Source: DATFPK01 sp035264885
GTDB lineage: Bacteria > Actinomycetota > Thermoleophilia > Solirubrobacterales > 70-9
Direction of reading: 5' to 3'
Length of the DNA: 64,000 nt
NCBI GenBank assembly: GCA_035264885.1
Contig: DATFPK010000063.1
Coordinates: 1-64,000, forward strand
A program made the translations under genes and the position numbers. The number at the start of each line of letters is the position of its first letter. Position 1 is the stretch's first letter. Under the pieces are notes generated by a model, which worked only from the letters and a program-made list of their open reading frames with translations, was not told the DNA's origin and searched no databases. Shown piece after piece: positions 62,475 through 64,000 of this stretch.

Positions 62475-63914
62475 CTACCGGCTCCCGAAGGGTGGGGCGT
62501 AGAAGTCGCCGACGTACCGCAGCGAGAACGGCTGGGACCGGAGGCCGGCCGCGCGGGCCCGCATCTTGAGGGCGATGCGGCGGCGGGGGAGACTGGCCTG
62601 GAAGATCCCGTGGCGGTCGGCGCGGAGGACCGCGGTGCGGCGCCAGCGTCCGCGTCGCAGCGCCTGGATCGCGACCCGGCCGGCGCCGCTGTCGGGGGTT
62701 CGCCCCCAAACGCGGGCGCCGCGGCCGGCGCGGAGGGCCACGAAGGGGAACCGGAAGGCGCGCAGGACGGGCTTCGCGCGGTCGTTCGCCAGGCGCCCCC
62801 CGTTCCGGTAGAGGCCGGACTCGAAGACCCCGCCGAACGGCTGGCTGCTGGCCCGCTCGTCGCGGAGCTGGAACCAGAACACCGTCGTGACCCCGTCCCG
62901 CCACATCCGGTAGAGGGCTTCGGCCGCCCACCGCGCGTGCAGCCAGAGCGGCAGGCCGCCGGGGTCGGGTGGCTTCGAGTCCCAGCCGAACTCGGTCACC
63001 CAGAACGGGACGCGGTTGAATTTGCTGCGGATATGGCCAGCCCGGTCGGCCGCGCGGAGCAGACGGCGCATCTCGGGCAGATCCCCGATCGAGACGTCGT
63101 TCGGCCCGGGCGCCGAATGCGTCGGCCCGCCGGTGGTGTACGGGTTGGTCGCCAGGATGTCGACCCGTGTGGTCGCGCGGCACGAGGGCCGCGGCCGCGA
63201 GCGGCCGCGCATGCAGAGCATCGAGCGCATGAAGCGCAGGGGCCCGATCGTCGCCCCTGGCCGCGCCAGCGGCGCAAGGCCGGCGGAGATAACGAGGTTC
63301 GACGCTCGCACGGACTTGACACCCGTCGAGAAGGCGTTGAGCATCGCGCGGTACAGCTGCGGCGCCACGAGGCGCCCCCGCCGGTACTGCGGGTTGAGGA
63401 AGTAGTCGAGGTTCGGCTCGTTCCAGAACTGCCACCAGATCACCCGCGGCAGTGGCCCGGCGCCGTTGTAGCGGCGCGCAGCGGCGATCGCGAACTGGCG
63501 AATCCGGCGGGGATCCGGATCGCATGGGTGATCCGGATCGTCGCTCATGCAGCGCTCCGCCCACTGGGGGGCGCCGTAGACCTGGAGCATCGGGACGAGT
63601 CCGCGCCGCGTCGCGACCCGCACCTCACGGTCGATCGCGTCCCAGGTGTACATCAGGTCGGCGGGGTTGGTGGGGTCGTTGACGACCGGCAGGGGGCGGC
63701 CGTTCTCGACGTGGCGCCAGTCGACGAGGATGCGGACGTACCGCGCGCCGGCGCCCTTCGCCCGCGCGTAGGCGAGCGAGTGCCCGTTCGAGAACGCGTG
63801 GAGATCGACGAGGCCGGTGTCGAGCTGCCGCCCGGCCCGAGCCTCCGCCGGCAGCGCGAGCGTGGCCAGCCCGAGCAGCAACGCCGCCCGCAGGACCCGG
63901 GTTTTGGCGCTCAA
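62475..63914 (-). CDS. Secreted clan-A glycoside hydrolase-like protein, paralogue 2
   Basis: The 479-residue protein is a paralogue of the one at 59124, with a signal peptide (VLRAALLLGLATLALPAEARA) and the same barrel. Acid/base Glu166 is in FWNEPNLDYF and nucleophile Glu308 in WVTEFGWDS; ILATNPYTTGGPTH is identical in both. The C-terminal beta domain (VWGRTPDSGAGRVAIQA) is also shared. TTG 63914 overlaps the stop of the preceding sugar transferase gene (TTGA), so it is translationally coupled to an exopolysaccharide-type gene and may trim that polymer. Confidence 0.85.
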   Translation of the reverse strand: MSAKTRVLRAALLLGLATLALPAEARAGRQLDTGLVDLHAFSNGHSLAYARAKGAGARYVRILVDWRHVENGRPLPVVNDPTNPADLMYTWDAIDREVRVATRRGLVPMLQVYGAPQWAERCMSDDPDHPCDPDPRRIRQFAIAAARRYNGAGPLPRVIWWQFWNEPNLDYFLNPQYRRGRLVAPQLYRAMLNAFSTGVKSVRASNLVISAGLAPLARPGATIGPLRFMRSMLCMRGRSRPRPSCRATTRVDILATNPYTTGGPTHSAPGPNDVSIGDLPEMRRLLRAADRAGHIRSKFNRVPFWVTEFGWDSKPPDPGGLPLWLHARWAAEALYRMWRDGVTTVFWFQLRDERASSQPFGGVFESGLYRNGGRLANDRAKPVLRAFRFPFVALRAGRGARVWGRTPDSGAGRVAIQALRRGRWRRTAVLRADRHGIFQASLPRRRIALKMRARAAGLRSQPFSLRYVGDFYAPPFGSR

Positions 63915-64000
63915 ATGCCCTTGCCGCTGAACACGTGCGGGATCGTCCGCAGCAGGAGCCTCAGGTCGTTCCAGAGGGACCAATTGGCGACATAGAGGTA
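63911..64000 (-). CDS. C-terminal end of a bacterial sugar transferase (WcaJ/undecaprenyl-phosphate sugar phosphotransferase type), partial
   Basis: The minus-strand frame from the window edge reads YLYVANWSLWNDLRLLLRTIP and ends 8 residues later at TGA 63911-63913. The N-W-S-L-W-x-D-L-x-x-L-x-R-T pattern is the conserved C-terminus of initiating glycosyltransferases of exopolysaccharide synthesis, which load sugar-phosphate onto undecaprenyl phosphate. Only 29 residues are in the window. It is coupled to the downstream glycosidase gene. Confidence 0.75.
   Translation of the reverse strand, partial: YLYVANWSLWNDLRLLLRTIPHVFSGKGI

Overview
This 64-kb window is ordinary chromosome from a GC-rich bacterium (about 70% GC by eye), most likely an actinomycete of the class Thermoleophilia (Solirubrobacterales or Gaiellales). 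The evidence is an actinobacterial-type tmRNA, GTG/TTG starts with many 4-base start/stop overlaps, leaderless-type promoters, two Ppx paralogues, a FadE/thiolase/FabG/MaoC cassette of mycobacterial type, and several small membrane proteins of Thermoleophilia type. The assignment is inference. No CRISPR array, rRNA, insertion sequence, prophage or intact mobile element was seen. The only RNA gene is ssrA.

Layout. 0-2.3 kb: end of a proline-rich HhH protein, a flavin disulfide reductase, and ssrA. 2.3-3.1 kb: degraded accessory DNA beside the ssrA 3' end (MmyB-type regulator remnant and a YdeI/OmdA-type small protein). 3.1-12 kb: epimerase, secreted CocE/X-Pro-type hydrolase, a glutathione-transferase remnant, then a fatty-acid oxidation operon (acyl-CoA dehydrogenase, thiolase, FabG4-type reductase, MaoC dehydratase). 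12-25.8 kb: cell-wall enzymes (NlpC/P60-like, Rpf-like, M23), a polar amino acid ABC importer, an ABC-2 exporter, methyltransferase, RDD protein, enoyl-CoA hydratase, YjbQ, and a Ppx/HD pair.

25.8-37.7 kb is a phosphate island: orphan PhoB-like regulator, pstSCAB-phoU, a serine hydrolase, ppx, ppk, and a DUF47/Pit low-affinity transporter pair. Pho-box-like 11-bp direct repeats sit in front of the regulator, pstS and ppk. Together the genes sense, import, polymerise and release phosphate.

38-41 kb: small membrane protein, two TadE-like proteins, and an unusual TadG-like/VanY-like/lytic-transglycosylase fusion. 41-52.4 kb: MaoC protein, cupredoxin lipoprotein, enoyl-CoA hydratase, then uvrC-rapZ, an ABC-2 exporter, a VOC protein, and the lower-glycolysis operon gap-pgk-tpiA-gpmI. 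The yvcK and whiA genes usually found after rapZ are not there. 52.4-64 kb: Hsp20, tgt, a Ser/Thr kinase-lipoprotein-phosphoesterase operon, an M48 protease, DUF3467, rlmH, and argS flanked by two paralogous secreted clan-A glycosidase-like genes, ending in a sugar-transferase fragment that suggests an exopolysaccharide locus beyond the window.

The signals least explained by the gene list are an 83-bp dispersed palindromic repeat family in three intergenic regions, widespread leaderless promoters (TANNNT 6-10 nt before the start codon), and an arginyl-tRNA synthetase without the usual HIGH histidines.
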